A stretch of DNA of 40,504 bases, taken from the NCBI GenBank assembly GCA_026002045.1, contig BOAV01000012.1, positions 1-40,504 of the forward strand, in the 5' to 3' direction. Source of the stretch: Spirochaetia bacterium (lineage in GTDB: Bacteria; Spirochaetota; Spirochaetia; Treponematales; Breznakiellaceae). The notes below the pieces were generated by a model. It was given only the letters and a program-made list of their open reading frames with translations. It did not search any database and was not told the origin of the DNA. Every line of letters starts with the position of its first letter. The stretch's first letter is position 1. The position numbers and the translations under genes are program-made. Positions 13,961-22,851 of this stretch are shown here, piece by piece.

Positions 13961-15238
13961 ATGAGTTTTAAGAAAAGTGTGGTTCTATTGTTGTGTATTG
14001 GCTGTATAAGCTCTTTAGCCTTTGCCGGAGGGGGCGGGCAGAAAGGGGCTTCTGCGGGGGGACAGACGGTGATCAACTTCTGGTCCTGGCGAACCGAAGA
14101 TGTGGACGCCTATGAGGCGCTGTTCCGGATCTTTGAACAGCAAAACCCCGGACTTAAAGTGGTCCATACCGCCCACCGGAACACCGAGTACAATACCATT
14201 TTGGCGGCGGCCCTGAGCGGCGGTTCGGGGCCGGATGTGTTCATGGCCCGCTCCTACGGCGGCTTTGAATCCTTTGCCCAGTCCGGCTATATGCAGGCCC
14301 TGGATGATCTGATGCCGGAACTGAAAAATTTCAACGAGGCCAACCGGCTGGGCTGCACTTCCATAACGGACGGGAAAATTTACGGGGTCCCCATGGCGAG
14401 CCAGACCTGCGTGATCTTCTATAACACCGCCATCTACAGCAAGCTGGGCCTCAAGATACCCGTCACCTGGGATGAGTTCAAGGCCAACATGGAAGCCATT
14501 AAAAAGGCGGGGATAACCCCCATCGGCAACGGCGGCAAGGACTCCTGGGTGCTGGAAACCGTATTGGGTAACATCGCCCCCAATTTCTACGGGACCAACA
14601 CCTTCTATAATAAAGTACGGAATGGTGAAACCACATTCCAGGACCCCGCCTTTGTGGGGGCTATTGAAAAACTCAATGAGCTTAAACCCTACATGCCCGA
14701 CATGATGTTGGGGGTGAGCTACGATGACGGCCGGGCCCTCTTTATTAACGAGCAGGCCGCCCACTTCCTTGGCGGTTCCTATGACGCCGCTTATTTTATC
14801 GCCCAGAACCCCGCCCTGAAATACGATATCTTCCTGCCCCCGGTTGCCAAGGCGGGGGATACCAGTTATGCGGCGGTTTACGCTGACGGAAGTTATGCCA
14901 TGAACACCGCCACCCCCCAAAAGGATAACGCCCTTAAGCTCCTGAAATTCTTCGCCGGGAAGGATACCGGGGAGATGCACGTTAAGGCTATCCAGTGGGT
15001 TACCGCGGTTCCGGGGGTTGATACCTCCGCTGATCCCTTCATCACCAAGGTTCTGAGTTTCCAGAAGAACAACACCCCCCACATCTTCGTGGTCGGATTC
15101 CGCTATGGCCAGCCCACCGGTTCCGCCGAGGCGCAGGCGGCCCTGCAGGGCATGTACGGCGGCCAGCTTAGCCCCGCCGATGTGGCCAAGAAGATACAGG
15201 ACGGCGTAGCCTCCTGGTATAAACCGCTGCAGAAATAA
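13961..15238 (+). CDS. ABC transporter substrate-binding protein, putative MurNAc or muropeptide binder
   Basis: The 425-residue protein has an export signal (MSFKKSVVLLLCIGCISSLA, likely cleaved after AFA), a Gly-rich linker and the family 1 solute-binding fold: INFWSWRTEDVDAYEALFRI, GSGPDVFMARSY, DGKIYGVPMASQTCVIFYN and IPVTWDEFKANM. It captures a carbohydrate ligand outside the inner membrane and delivers it to the two downstream permeases. Position between a NamZ-like muramidase and MurQ suggests MurNAc, a MurNAc-containing disaccharide or muropeptide as ligand; this is inferred from context only. It follows a strong promoter and palindromic operator. Confidence 0.87.
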   Translation: MSFKKSVVLLLCIGCISSLAFAGGGGQKGASAGGQTVINFWSWRTEDVDAYEALFRIFEQQNPGLKVVHTAHRNTEYNTILAAALSGGSGPDVFMARSYGGFESFAQSGYMQALDDLMPELKNFNEANRLGCTSITDGKIYGVPMASQTCVIFYNTAIYSKLGLKIPVTWDEFKANMEAIKKAGITPIGNGGKDSWVLETVLGNIAPNFYGTNTFYNKVRNGETTFQDPAFVGAIEKLNELKPYMPDMMLGVSYDDGRALFINEQAAHFLGGSYDAAYFIAQNPALKYDIFLPPVAKAGDTSYAAVYADGSYAMNTATPQKDNALKLLKFFAGKDTGEMHVKAIQWVTAVPGVDTSADPFITKVLSFQKNNTPHIFVVGFRYGQPTGSAEAQAALQGMYGGQLSPADVAKKIQDGVASWYKPLQK

Positions 15239-15300
15239 GGAAGATCGCCGGTATCGGGAGTGGGGGATGTTCTTCCACTCCTGTTTTGTAAGGGGGGCCT

Positions 15301-16215
15301 ATGAAAAATTCGGATATACGCAAGGGGCTTTGGATCAGCTTCTTTGTGCTGCCCGGCTTTGCGGTGGTATTCGTCTTTATTCTGCTGCCCCTCTTTTTAT
15401 CCCTTTTTAACAGTTTCTTTAGCTGGAACGCCCTGGTCCGGGGTAGCTTTATCGGCTTTGATAATTTCAAGACCATTTTTACCCGTTATCCCTACAGGGA
15501 TCGTTTTTTCAATGCGGTGGGGAACAACCTGAAATGGTTTATTACCACCATGGTGGTACAGAATTCCATCGGTATGCTTTTTGGTTATATGCTGAGCCGG
15601 AAAATTCCGGGGCATAATTTTTTCAAGCGGGTTTTTTTTATTCCCGTGCTCTTTTCCGTAATAGCGGTTAGTTTTCTCTGGGGCCTGTACCTGCGGCCCA
15701 ACGGGCTGGTGAATGAATTTTTAAAGCTCATCCGCATGGGTAACTATGTCCATGCCTGGCTGGGAGAAGAAAAACTGGCGACCTTTGCCATAATCGCCGT
15801 CAACATCTGGCGCTGGGTGGGGTTTCCTTCCCTGGTGTTTTTGGCTGCGGTGGACGGGGTTCCCACGGATTGCATCGAGGCCGCCTATCTTGACGGGGTG
15901 GGGGAATGGAAAATGTTTTGGCGTATCATTTTTCCCCTGATCATCCCCTCGGTGACGGTCATCGCGGTGCTTACCATCATCGGCAGCCTGAATGTTTTTG
16001 AGCAGATCTTTACCATGACCGGCCCCGAAGGAGGGCCCAACTACGCCACCGACACCATCAGCCTTATGTTCTACCGAACCGCCTTCGGCGGGGTGGATTC
16101 GGGCAATCCCGCCATCGGCCTGGGGAGCGCCATCGGCCTTATCATCTACCTGGCCACCTTTTTGGTATCCATCGGTTCTATCGCGGCAACCCGTTCCCGG
16201 GAGGTGGAGCTATGA
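15301..16215 (+). CDS. Sugar ABC transporter permease (MalF-like)
   Basis: The 304-residue inner-membrane protein has about six hydrophobic segments, starting with GLWISFFVLPGFAVVFVFIL. The EAA loop, EAAYLDGVGEWKMFWRIIFP, docks to the ATPase. The stop overlaps the next permease start (ATGA), so the two subunits are translationally coupled. The 62 bases before the gene hold no separate feature beyond the AGGGGGG ribosome-binding site. Confidence 0.88.
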   Translation: MKNSDIRKGLWISFFVLPGFAVVFVFILLPLFLSLFNSFFSWNALVRGSFIGFDNFKTIFTRYPYRDRFFNAVGNNLKWFITTMVVQNSIGMLFGYMLSRKIPGHNFFKRVFFIPVLFSVIAVSFLWGLYLRPNGLVNEFLKLIRMGNYVHAWLGEEKLATFAIIAVNIWRWVGFPSLVFLAAVDGVPTDCIEAAYLDGVGEWKMFWRIIFPLIIPSVTVIAVLTIIGSLNVFEQIFTMTGPEGGPNYATDTISLMFYRTAFGGVDSGNPAIGLGSAIGLIIYLATFLVSIGSIAATRSREVEL

Positions 16216-17066
16216 CAATAGATTTTCATTACCAACGGGAACGGTGGGACAAAAATATCCTGCTGGCCCTGGTACATTTTGCAATGATTTTCTATGTGAT
16301 TTTGATTTTCTATCCCCTGTTCAATATGGTTATCTCGTCCCTCAAATCAACCAGGGAAATTTTCCAGAATCCCTTCGGCCTTCCCACTGCGGCGCAGTTT
16401 CAAAATTATAAAGTCGTATGGATAGACCGAGGCTTTGGACGGTATTTCACGAACAGTTTTACGGTCACCGCCATCTCCATGGCTTTTGTGATCCTCCTGG
16501 GATCCATGGCAGCCTTTGGGGTTTCCCGGTACCAATACCGGCTGCGGACCTGGGTGTATATGCTGTTCCTGAGCGGCATCATGCTGCCCCTCAAGGTGGC
16601 GATTATCCCCCTATTTATTATCATCAAAAATTTAGGGCTGATGGATAAACATATTTCCATTATCCTTATCTTTATCGCCATGGGCCTGCCTTCCACGGTG
16701 TTCATCCTTTCCGGTTTTATGAAGACCATTCCCATGGACCTGGAATACGCCGCCCGCATTGACGGCTGCAACGATTGGATGATCTACCAACGTATCGTTA
16801 TGCCCATTACCCAGTCGGCAATTGCCCTGGTAACCATATACAACGCGGTTCCCATCTGGAACGATTTCTTTTTCCCTCTGGTCTTTATCCAGAGCGACTG
16901 GCTCAAAACCCTGCCCATCGGCCTTTCCACTTTTTTCGGGCAGTACAGCACCAACTGGAGTTATCTTTTTACCGGGCTTTCCATCGCCATCCTGCCCATG
17001 CTGCTCCTCTACGTTTTTATGTCCAAATATTTTATCCGGGGTATGACCGCGGGAGCTATTAAATAG
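16212..17066 (+). CDS. Sugar ABC transporter permease (MalG-like)
   Basis: The 284-residue inner-membrane protein has the MalG-type layout. A first helix reads MIFYVILIFYPLFNMVISSL, then come STREIFQNPFGLP and the EAA loop EYAARIDGCNDWMIYQRIVM. It partners the preceding permease. No nucleotide-binding subunit is encoded nearby, as is common for CUT1 importers that share one MsmK/UgpC-like ATPase. Confidence 0.88.
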   Translation: MTIDFHYQRERWDKNILLALVHFAMIFYVILIFYPLFNMVISSLKSTREIFQNPFGLPTAAQFQNYKVVWIDRGFGRYFTNSFTVTAISMAFVILLGSMAAFGVSRYQYRLRTWVYMLFLSGIMLPLKVAIIPLFIIIKNLGLMDKHISIILIFIAMGLPSTVFILSGFMKTIPMDLEYAARIDGCNDWMIYQRIVMPITQSAIALVTIYNAVPIWNDFFFPLVFIQSDWLKTLPIGLSTFFGQYSTNWSYLFTGLSIAILPMLLLYVFMSKYFIRGMTAGAIK

Positions 17067-17079
17067 GACGGATGGGGAA

Positions 17080-18189
17080 ATGCAATCGGTAGAAACTTTT
17101 GTAAAGAGCTGTGTCCGGGCAGGGATTTTCCCCGGCGCTTCCTGGGTCATTGGCGGCAGCAATGGCAATGGCTTGGGCCATTGCCCCGATATTCTGGAAC
17201 AGGGCGCGGCGGGGGTCTTAGGCAAGGGTCTTGGTCCCGTGCAACAGGACAGTCTCTATGATCTGGCTTCCCTGACCAAACTCTTTGTGACCCTGGCCCT
17301 GATGCGGCAAATGGAAGAGGGCCTTATCCGGCTGGAAGATACCGTTGATTATTTTCTTCCCGCCTATAAAAACAACCCCAAAGGCGGTATAAGCCTCTTC
17401 CAGCTTCTGACCCATACCAGTTGTCTTTCCGGTGGAACAGAGCTCTATCGTCATGCCCATACGCGGGAGGATCTGCTGGAGGCCATACGCTGGAGCAGCC
17501 TCCGTTCCGACAGCCCCGGCCGGGTGGTCTATACCTGCGAGGCCTTTATTCTGCTGGGGGAAATCCTTCCGGTGATTGAGGGAATTGATCTGGCGGCGGT
17601 AATCAGCAAACGGGTGCTGGAGCCTCTGCAAATGAATGACACCTGTTTTAATCCCCCCGCTTCCCTGCTTGAGCGGATCGCCCCCACCGAGGACTGCCCC
17701 TGGCGGGGAAAAATTGTCCGGGGCCAGGTCCACGATGAAAGCGCGGTGATCATGGGCGGGGTAAGCGGTAATGCAGGACTTTTTTCTACCGCCGTTGATA
17801 TGGTCCGCCTTGCCGCCGTGGTACTTGCATCCCTGGAGGGCAGGGAAGAAGGTTTTCTGCACCGGATTACTGCGGAGCTGATGACCCGCAACCACACCGC
17901 AGGTAAAGGGGAAAACCGGGGCCTGGGCTGGATGATTGCAGGACCCTCCAGGGCGGCGGGGGATCTTATGTCTCCCGGTAGTTTCGGTCACACCGGATTT
18001 ACCGGGACCAGTCTCTGGATAGATCCGGAAAATCATCTGTACGCCGTGCTCTTATCCAACAGGGTTCATCCCAGCCGGGATAACGGAGGAATTTCCCGTG
18101 CCCGCCAAATCTTTCATAACCTTGCCGTCCTTCAATACGGCGGGGGATCAGCAGATGAGCAACAAAAAAAGGAGCATAGTAATGACTAA
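17080..18189 (+). CDS. Beta-lactamase-family serine hydrolase, AmiE-like N-acetylmuramyl-L-alanine amidase
   Basis: The 369-residue protein belongs to the class C beta-lactamase/serine hydrolase family. SLTK (Ser64, Lys67) supplies the SxxK nucleophile and base, VYTCEAFILLGEIL is the region of the YxN motif (Asn replaced by Cys), and GSFGHTGFTG supplies the HTG motif near the C-terminus. B. subtilis AmiE (YbbE), encoded beside MurQ, MurR, NagZ and NamZ, is the best functional parallel; it removes the peptide from MurNAc. No signal peptide is present, which suggests cytoplasmic action on imported muropeptides. It begins 13 bases after the permease and overlaps murQ by eight bases. An esterase or other peptidase activity remains possible. 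Confidence 0.75.
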   Translation: MQSVETFVKSCVRAGIFPGASWVIGGSNGNGLGHCPDILEQGAAGVLGKGLGPVQQDSLYDLASLTKLFVTLALMRQMEEGLIRLEDTVDYFLPAYKNNPKGGISLFQLLTHTSCLSGGTELYRHAHTREDLLEAIRWSSLRSDSPGRVVYTCEAFILLGEILPVIEGIDLAAVISKRVLEPLQMNDTCFNPPASLLERIAPTEDCPWRGKIVRGQVHDESAVIMGGVSGNAGLFSTAVDMVRLAAVVLASLEGREEGFLHRITAELMTRNHTAGKGENRGLGWMIAGPSRAAGDLMSPGSFGHTGFTGTSLWIDPENHLYAVLLSNRVHPSRDNGGISRARQIFHNLAVLQYGGGSADEQQKKEHSND

Positions 18190-19102
18190 CAATTCTCTTA
18201 CTTCAAAAACCCTTTCAGAATTAACCACGGAAAAGCGGAACGAGCTATCCGGTGACATAGATTCCAAAACTTCTCTGGAGATCCTGACCATCATCAATAA
18301 TGAAGACAAGAAGGTGCCCCCGGCGATAGAGAAGATCATTCCGGAGATTGCCGCCCTGGTGGACGATATTGTGACGGCCTTTAAAAAGGGGGGCCGCCTG
18401 GTTTATATCGGCGCGGGGACTTCGGGCCGCCTGGGAATCCTGGATGCCTCCGAATGTCCCCCCACCTACGGGGTCAGCCCCGGCATGGTTCAGGGCTTTA
18501 TCGCCGGGGGCAGGGAAGCCCTGACCAAATCCATAGAGTCCGCCGAGGATCGCCGGGATGAGGGCATCGGGGAACTTAAGGGCATCGGCTTTTGCGCTGA
18601 TGATGTGCTGGTGGGGATCACCGCCTCGGGCCAGGCCCCCTATGTGCTTGGCGCCCTGGAATATGCCCGGGACTTGGGGGCCGTAACCGGGGCCATCAGC
18701 TGCAACGCCAACTCAAAAACCTTTGATCTGGCAAAATACCGGCTCTTTGTGGATGTGGGGCCTGAGGTAGTTACCGGTTCAACCCGGATGAAGTCCGGCA
18801 CCGCCCAAAAGCTGGTCCTCAACATGCTTTCCACCGCCAGCATGATCCGCATGGGAAAGGTCTACAAAAATCTGATGGTGGATTTGAAGCCCGTCAACCA
18901 TAAACTGATCCTCCGGTCCATCCGGCTTATCCGGGAACTTACCGGCTGCTCGGAGGAGCAGGCCCGGGAAAGTTTTGAAGCCTCAGAAAAAAATCCCAAG
19001 GCCGCCATTGTGATGGTTCTGTTGGGGGTAGAAAAGCGGCGAGCCCAGGAACTACTTGAGGAAGCGGAAGGGCATATCAGCGTTATTTTGGGCAAGGCAT
19101 AA
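18182..19102 (+). CDS. murQ: N-acetylmuramic acid 6-phosphate etherase
   Basis: The 306-residue enzyme cleaves the lactyl ether of MurNAc-6-P to give GlcNAc-6-P and D-lactate in the cytoplasm. The SIS fold carries the family signature GAGTSGRLGILDASECPPTY, with Glu91 in the ASECPP position of the catalytic Glu and Glu122 in SAEDRR at the second acidic site. GSTRMKSGTAQKLVLNML closes the sugar-phosphate site. The start at 18182 is chosen because AGGAG precedes it and the family N-terminus (TEKRNE) follows; the longer frame overlaps the previous gene. The gene proves that the operon handles MurNAc-6-P, so a MurNAc kinase is required upstream. Confidence 0.93.
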   Translation: MTNNSLTSKTLSELTTEKRNELSGDIDSKTSLEILTIINNEDKKVPPAIEKIIPEIAALVDDIVTAFKKGGRLVYIGAGTSGRLGILDASECPPTYGVSPGMVQGFIAGGREALTKSIESAEDRRDEGIGELKGIGFCADDVLVGITASGQAPYVLGALEYARDLGAVTGAISCNANSKTFDLAKYRLFVDVGPEVVTGSTRMKSGTAQKLVLNMLSTASMIRMGKVYKNLMVDLKPVNHKLILRSIRLIRELTGCSEEQARESFEASEKNPKAAIVMVLLGVEKRRAQELLEEAEGHISVILGKA

Positions 19103-19107
19103 GCCCC

Positions 19108-19956
19108 GTGGAGAGCGCCCTCTTCGCTATCCGTCAGTTTTTACCGGACCTCCCCGCAACGGAACGCAGGATCGCCCAGTATGTCCTTGAGGAACCTCAA
19201 AAGGTTCTGCATTATAATATTTCCGAACTGGCCCAGGAGAGCGGGGTAAGCCTGGCGGCGATTGTACGGTTTTGCCGCAGGATTGGGATGGATGGGTTTT
19301 CGGATTTTAAAATCCGCCTTTCCCAGGATGTGTTCCGCAGCCCGGATCAGCCTTTCCTGCCGGATCTGGAACTTAAACCCAATATGGAGCCCGCCCTGGT
19401 GGTAAAGGGGGTTATCGGCAGTATTCAGCGGAGTATGGCCCGGCTGGAATCCCTCTGCGACATCCACCTGCTGAACCGATCCGCCGAGTTTATCGCGTCC
19501 TCCCGTTTTACCGGCATTTTCGGGATCGGCGCTTCGGGTCTGGTGGCCCAGGATTTCTCCCAAAAGCTCATCCGCATCGGCATTCCCTGTGCCAATTCCC
19601 AGGACGCGGATCTTCAGATTACCGCCGCCTGCAATTTGAGGCCCGGCGACACGGCCTGTGTTATTTCTTATTCCGGTGAAAACGAGTCCATGATTTCTAC
19701 GGCCCGGTGGGCCAAAAAGAACGGCGCGAGCCTTATCACCATTACGCGGGAAACTGATAACACCCTGCGGAAACTTGCGGAGATTCCCCTCCTGGTACCA
19801 TCCATGGAAAACATATACCGCATGGGCGCCACGGTTTCCCGAATTACCCAAATGGCGGTTATTGATATGATATATGCCCTACTGGTCTCAAAGAATCAAA
19901 AAAATATAATCCGGCTCCTGGAACAAACCATGGCCGCCACCCATTACCGCAGTTAA
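19108..19956 (+). CDS. murR: RpiR-family transcriptional regulator, MurR-like
   Basis: The 282-residue protein has an N-terminal HTH of the RpiR type (residues about 1-77: LPATERRIAQYVLEEP, ISELAQESGVSLAAIVRFCR) and a C-terminal SIS sugar-phosphate-binding domain (GIGASGLVAQDFSQKLIRIG, VISYSGENESMISTARWAKK). It starts with GTG five bases after the murQ stop. E. coli MurR represses murQP and is released by MurNAc-6-P; the adjacent murQ makes the same role likely here. The palindrome at 13916-13940 is the obvious candidate operator. Confidence 0.82.
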   Translation: MESALFAIRQFLPDLPATERRIAQYVLEEPQKVLHYNISELAQESGVSLAAIVRFCRRIGMDGFSDFKIRLSQDVFRSPDQPFLPDLELKPNMEPALVVKGVIGSIQRSMARLESLCDIHLLNRSAEFIASSRFTGIFGIGASGLVAQDFSQKLIRIGIPCANSQDADLQITAACNLRPGDTACVISYSGENESMISTARWAKKNGASLITITRETDNTLRKLAEIPLLVPSMENIYRMGATVSRITQMAVIDMIYALLVSKNQKNIIRLLEQTMAATHYRS

Positions 19957-19959
19957 GAT

Positions 19960-21177
19960 CTATTGTTCCTTACTAATTAACTTTGCCAGTTCCCGGCCCT
20001 TTGCTTCCAGGGCGGCGAGGTCTTCCGCGGTTGGCGCCCCCGCCCATTCATAACATTCGACGGGCTCCCATTTGAGGCCTTCAAGGGCGGCGTCACATTC
20101 CTTTTTCGCGCCCCCGACCCAGCCCCAGGAGCCGATTCGCAGTACCTTTTTTCCGAAAACGTGCTTGCGGCGGAAGATATCCAGCGCGTAGGCCATGGGC
20201 GGGAACATGGCGTACTCGTAGGTGGGCATGGCCAGCACAATTCCGGAGCTTTTCCAGGCGTCCGCCAGTACCCAGGAGACATTTTCGTCGGGAACCCGGT
20301 GTATGGAGTAGGGGACCCCCTCTTGTTCGATACCCCGGATCACCGCATCCAGGCCCAGCTTGGTCATGCCGTACATGGAACCCCAGACAATGGCGATTTC
20401 CTTTTCCGCCGGGCCCTTTGCCCAGGATGCGTACCGCGCATACCGGTCAATTATCTCTTTGGGATTTTTCCGCCAGACAATTCCATGGCTGGGGCACACG
20501 CATTTGATATCCAGGCCGCCCAGTTTTGTGATTGCCCGCTCCACAAAAGTTGAGAAGGACGAAACGATGTTGGCGTAATACCGTAAAGTTTCCTTTTCAA
20601 AAAAGGCGTGTTCCGCTTCGTTAAATTCATCGTCAAAAACCCTGTCCCCCAAAGCTCCAAAGGAGCCGAAGGCGTCACAGGAGAAAAGGCTCCCGGATTC
20701 CGCATCCCAGGTGACCATGGTTTCAGGCCAGTGGAGGTTGGGGGTCTCGAAAAAGGTCAGGACCTTGCCGCCTCCCAGATCCAGGGTGTCCCCGTCCTTG
20801 ACGATGCGCAGGCCGGTTTCTATTTTATAGAAGGATTTGACCAGATTGATCCCCTTGGCGGTGGCGATTATCTCAGCCTTCGGGTTCAGTTTGCGGAATT
20901 CCGCAAGCCAGCCAGTGTGATCCGGCTCCAGGTGGTTAAGGATAAGGTAGTCTATATCGGAAAATGCAAGATTTACGGAAGAAAGGGCGTCTTTCAACTG
21001 TTGGGGCGCGCCTATCCAGTCCCGGACCAGATCGATAAGGGCAATCTTTTCACCCCTTACGATATACGAATTGAGGGACACCCCGTCGGGGATGGGCCAG
21101 ATACCTTCAAAAAGTTCATCGGTGTGAACATCCGCATGAAGACAGTACACAGAATCAGATATTAAATGAGTTTTCAT
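19960..21177 (-). CDS. fprA: Flavodiiron protein (FprA-type oxygen or NO reductase)
   Basis: The 405-residue protein has an N-terminal metallo-beta-lactamase-like diiron domain (1 to about 250) and a C-terminal flavodoxin domain (about 260-400, FMN loop WGSMYGMTKLG). Diiron ligands are in place: His82, Glu84, Asp86 and His87 in NHLEPDHTGW, His149 in NLHWPETM, Asp168 in FSCDAFG and His231 in CPSHGIVW. Such enzymes reduce O2 to water or NO to N2O in anaerobes, protecting them from oxygen. There is no C-terminal rubredoxin domain, so a separate electron donor is needed. It lies 24 bases downstream of the CheY-like gene on the same strand with no terminator between them. Confidence 0.92.
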   Translation of the reverse strand: MKTHLISDSVYCLHADVHTDELFEGIWPIPDGVSLNSYIVRGEKIALIDLVRDWIGAPQQLKDALSSVNLAFSDIDYLILNHLEPDHTGWLAEFRKLNPKAEIIATAKGINLVKSFYKIETGLRIVKDGDTLDLGGGKVLTFFETPNLHWPETMVTWDAESGSLFSCDAFGSFGALGDRVFDDEFNEAEHAFFEKETLRYYANIVSSFSTFVERAITKLGGLDIKCVCPSHGIVWRKNPKEIIDRYARYASWAKGPAEKEIAIVWGSMYGMTKLGLDAVIRGIEQEGVPYSIHRVPDENVSWVLADAWKSSGIVLAMPTYEYAMFPPMAYALDIFRRKHVFGKKVLRIGSWGWVGGAKKECDAALEGLKWEPVECYEWAGAPTAEDLAALEAKGRELAKLISKEQ

Positions 21178-21201
21178 AGTCCTTTAAATATACTAAATAC
21201 T

Positions 21202-21618
21202 TTACTTTTTTAGAACAGAAATAATCTGTTCCAGGACCTTTTTTCGGTCGTCCAATGGTTTGACAATAAAACCCTTGGCGCCTATAAGAAGGGCTTTTTT
21301 TACCACATCCTCTTTTCCCAGGGAGCTAACCATGATAACCCGCGCCTCTTTGTCAAATTCCAGTATTTTTTCCAGGGCTGAAACGCCGTCCATCACGGGC
21401 ATCACGATATCCATGGTAACCAGATCAATATTTGGGTATAACGCCCTGTACTTTTCAACTCCCTGAGCCCCGTCCGCAGCGGTATCCACAATTTCAAACC
21501 CTTCGGAAGCAAGAATTTGATTAAGCTGTTTCGCAATAAACATGGAATCATCAACCACAAGTACCTGATAAGCGCCGCCATCCGGCTTTGTCCCGGGCAT
21601 ATCACTCTTTGCCGTCAT
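21202..21618 (-). CDS. CheY-like single-domain response regulator
   Basis: The 138-residue protein is a receiver domain without an output domain, preceded by about 18 residues of polar N-terminal extension. The acidic pocket is VLVVDDSMF, the phospho-acceptor Asp is in DLVTMDIVMPVMDG, and the conserved Lys is in GFIVKPLDD. The start at 21618 follows AGGAAC. It could signal to flagellar switches or act as a phospho-relay partner. Its co-directional, 24-base spacing with the flavodiiron gene suggests an oxygen- or redox-linked signalling role, which is inference. No cognate kinase gene is in the window. Confidence 0.85.
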   Translation of the reverse strand: MTAKSDMPGTKPDGGAYQVLVVDDSMFIAKQLNQILASEGFEIVDTAADGAQGVEKYRALYPNIDLVTMDIVMPVMDGVSALEKILEFDKEARVIMVSSLGKEDVVKKALLIGAKGFIVKPLDDRKKVLEQIISVLKK

Positions 21619-21687
21619 GCGATAGGTTCCTCTTGCGTTAACTCTAACGGCATAGCATATCACAAGTCAAGTCCGTAGAATTATACC

Positions 21688-22662
21688 ATGACCGTGCCCT
21701 TTTTGCTGGCGCCCATGGCGGAATTAAGCCACCGGCCCCTCCGGGAGTTGATAGAAGGCTTTTCGGGACCCGGTTCCGGCTGTGACGAATATTTTACCGA
21801 GATGATCAGCGCCGGGCCCCTCCTGGGGGGCGGCCCCTTCGAGTCCTGGTACATGGACGCCGGCCCCTGTCCGGAACGGGTGGTATACCAGCTGGTAGGT
21901 TCCGACCCGGAGCAGATTGTCCGGGCCGCCCTATTGTTGGACAGCCGGGAATGTTTGGGCATCGACATCAACATGGGCTGCGCCGCCCCGGCAATACGCC
22001 GTACCGGCGCCGGTGTGGCCTGGATGGCTTCAATTGACAAGGCCGGTTCCCTTATCGCCCGGGTGCGGCAGGCGGTCAAAAAGCGGCTCAGCGTCAAACT
22101 GCGGATAGGCTTTGAGGACGATTTTGACTACCTCCTCAATTTTTGCCGCCGTCTGGAAGGGGAGGGGGCAGAGCTCATCACCCTGCACCCCCGCACCGCC
22201 GGGGAAAAGTTCAAGCGCAGCCCCCGATGGGATTATGTGACCGCCCTTCGCCGGGAACTGCACATCCCCGTGGCGGGCAACGGGGATGTAGCTTCCGCTA
22301 CGGACCTGCTGCGCCGGGCGGATGGCGGGCCCGTGATGGTGGGCCGGGCTGCGGTCCGCTGCCCCTGGATTTTCGCGGAGGCCCGAAGCGCCCAGAATTT
22401 CACGGATTATCACGGATTTATGCAGAAAGAGGTGGATCTGGAAGAAACGGCGCTGCGTTTTTTGGAACTTTTGATAAAATATCAACCCCCCGAGTTTTAT
22501 ATCAGCCGGGCTCGGCGCTTCTTCAACTATTTTTGTGATAATTTGAAATGGGCCCATTATGTAAAAACCTTGCTGAACCGGGAAGAGACCCTTGGCGGCA
22601 TTGAGCGGGCCCTCAGGGGATATTTTGGGGAACATCCGGAAGAGCGGTACAGAAAAACGTGA
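21688..22662 (+). CDS. tRNA-dihydrouridine synthase
   Basis: The 324-residue flavoenzyme reduces uridines in the D-loop of tRNAs. The N-terminal FLLAPMAELSHRPLREL, the substrate-loop segment GIDINMGCAAPAIRRTGAG with the catalytic Cys, VKLRIGFEDDFDYL, LHPRTAGEKFK and the FMN phosphate-binding GNGDV and MVGRAAVRCPWIF identify the Dus family. The usual GCP is GCA here, while the Cys is kept. It is divergent from the CheY-like gene and directly upstream of the tRNA and ribosomal cluster. Which Dus subfamily is not certain. Confidence 0.88.
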   Translation: MTVPFLLAPMAELSHRPLRELIEGFSGPGSGCDEYFTEMISAGPLLGGGPFESWYMDAGPCPERVVYQLVGSDPEQIVRAALLLDSRECLGIDINMGCAAPAIRRTGAGVAWMASIDKAGSLIARVRQAVKKRLSVKLRIGFEDDFDYLLNFCRRLEGEGAELITLHPRTAGEKFKRSPRWDYVTALRRELHIPVAGNGDVASATDLLRRADGGPVMVGRAAVRCPWIFAEARSAQNFTDYHGFMQKEVDLEETALRFLELLIKYQPPEFYISRARRFFNYFCDNLKWAHYVKTLLNREETLGGIERALRGYFGEHPEERYRKT

Positions 22663-22679
22663 AATTTTCGCCATGGCTC

Positions 22680-22708
22680 TTGACGAAACCCTCTATCTTT
22701 GGTAAGTT
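22680..22708 (+). promoter_or_regulatory. Probable promoter of the tRNA-Thr/rpmG operon
   Basis: TTGACG (22680-22685), 17 bases, TAAGTT (22703-22708), about 30 bases before tRNA-Thr. The -35 box is good; the -10 is weaker. Confidence 0.45.
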
Positions 22709-22737
22709 AACAAAACCTTGTAAAATGTGCGGGTAAT

Positions 22738-22810
22738 GCCCTTGTAGCTCAGTTGGCAGAGCACATCCTCGGTAAGGATGAGGTCAACAGTTCAATTCTG
22801 TTCGAGGGCT
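22738..22810 (+). tRNA. tRNA-Thr (anticodon GGT)
   Basis: The 73-nt gene folds as a full cloverleaf. The acceptor is GCCCTTG/CGAGGGC, the D-arm TAGCTCAGTTGGCAGAGC, and the anticodon stem CATCC/GGATG encloses loop TCGGTAA (anticodon GGT). The T-arm is CAG-TTCAATT-CTG. The discriminator is T and CCA is not encoded. Confidence 0.95.
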
Positions 22811-22851
22811 GGCTTTACAGGGGGTTGGACCGGAGTCATTAGGAGGAAGAA

